From positions 1 to 64,000 of the forward strand of contig NZ_NIHD01000007.1 in the NCBI RefSeq assembly GCF_002806975.1: DNA of 64,000 bases. The letters run 5' to 3'. The DNA is from Marinobacter aromaticivorans (GTDB taxonomy: Bacteria; Pseudomonadota; Gammaproteobacteria; Pseudomonadales; Oleiphilaceae). Shown piece after piece: positions 63,734 through 64,000 of the stretch (its first letter is position 1; the number at the start of each line of letters is the position of its first letter). Position numbers and translations under genes: made by a program. The notes beneath the pieces were generated by a model. It saw only the letters and a list, made by a program, of their open reading frames with translations. It made no database searches and was not told where the DNA came from.

Positions 63734-64000
63734 ATGACCCAGGACGAACTCAAGAAAGCCGTTGCCAAAGCCGCAGTGGACTACATCGCACCGCATCTGG
63801 AGCGCGACAGCGTGATCGGTGTTGGTACAGGAAGCACCGCCAACTTCTTTATCGATATGCTCGCTGATCTCAAAAACGAGTTCGATGGCGCCGTGGCCAG
63901 CTCGGAAGCAACCGCCAAGCGCCTGAAAAGCCATGGTATTCCCGTTTACGATCTCAACAGTGCCGGCGAACTGGAATTCTATGTGGACGGTGCCGATGAA
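63734..64000 (+). CDS. rpiA: Ribose-5-phosphate isomerase A (partial)
   Basis: The first 89 residues of RpiA. The N-terminal helix [14 protein letters not shown] is followed by the substrate loop [36 protein letters not shown] and FYVDGADE, which supplies catalytic Asp residues. Interconverts ribose-5-phosphate and ribulose-5-phosphate. Runs off the window end. The gene order ilvA-rpiA divergent is common in gammaproteobacteria. Confidence 0.96.
   Translation, partial: MTQDELKKAVAKAAVDYIAPHLERDSVIGVGTGSTANFFIDMLADLKNEFDGAVASSEATAKRLKSHGIPVYDLNSAGELEFYVDGADE

Overview
The window looks like chromosome from a Marinobacter-type marine gammaproteobacterium. This is inferred from gene content and synteny, not from a database search. 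Supporting signs are a wax ester synthase/DGAT-family acyltransferase, malate:quinone oxidoreductase, a polyhydroxyalkanoate-system protein, ubiEJB next to a GMC alcohol dehydrogenase, hisIE-tatABC-rsmE, and the classical ygfB-pepP-ubiH-ubiI / zapA-ssrS-fau neighbourhood. REGION 1 (1-19.9 kb): the end of a BCCT transporter with an unknown/DUF3726/RidA operon, cheV, a papain-like candidate paired with an ATP-grasp enzyme, mqo with a strong terminator, a CaCA antiporter, msrB-msrA, a metallophosphoesterase, a CarS-like protein, fumC, an aldehyde dehydrogenase, a WS/DGAT and an alpha/beta hydrolase. REGION 2 (20-38.5 kb): ubiquinone genes ubiE-ubiJ-ubiB, a GMC dehydrogenase, hisI-hisE-tatA-tatB-tatC-rsmE, a four-gene extracytoplasmic redox module (thioredoxin-like, DUF4266 lipoprotein, DUF3570 barrel, ApbE), and the minus-strand ygfB-pepP-ubiH-ubiI operon. 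REGION 3 (38.6-42.7 kb): a zinc-type DUF2796/DUF3299/ABC cluster behind a perfect 16-bp palindrome, then a TIGR02449-like gene, zapA and the 6S RNA gene ssrS. REGION 4 (42.66-61.07 kb): an 18.4-kb, visibly AT-richer genomic island inserted in the 3' part of ssrS and bounded by a perfect 56-bp direct repeat. The right repeat copy sits exactly against the start of fau, which is ssrS's usual neighbour. REGION 5: fau, a small membrane protein, ilvA and the start of rpiA. The island is the exciting part. It carries (a) a tyrosine integrase broken by a 4-bp TGCA tandem duplication; (b) a gene of unknown function riddled with C9, C13 and C10 tracts and broken by homopolymer-type frameshifts, so phase-variable or decayed, facing a NrtR-like (degenerate NUDIX plus winged helix) regulator across three ATACWGTAT operator-like sites; (c) a C5-cytosine methyltransferase convergent with a six-gene operon, in transcription order a NERD-nuclease/SF1 helicase, a DrmA-like helicase, a DrmB-like DUF1998 protein, a second SF1 helicase, a 533-residue orphan and a HhH-GPD glycosylase; and (d) a tight three-gene module containing a TIGR04255-like protein. 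The methyltransferase plus DrmA/DrmB core resembles DISARM, but no phospholipase-D protein (DrmC) is visible and two SF1 helicases, an orphan and a glycosylase are added. The glycosylase has Tyr where endonuclease III has its lyase Lys, as in the T:G mismatch glycosylase Mig.Mth. It probably repairs 5-methylcytosine deamination damage caused by the partner methyltransferase, the role Vsr plays elsewhere.
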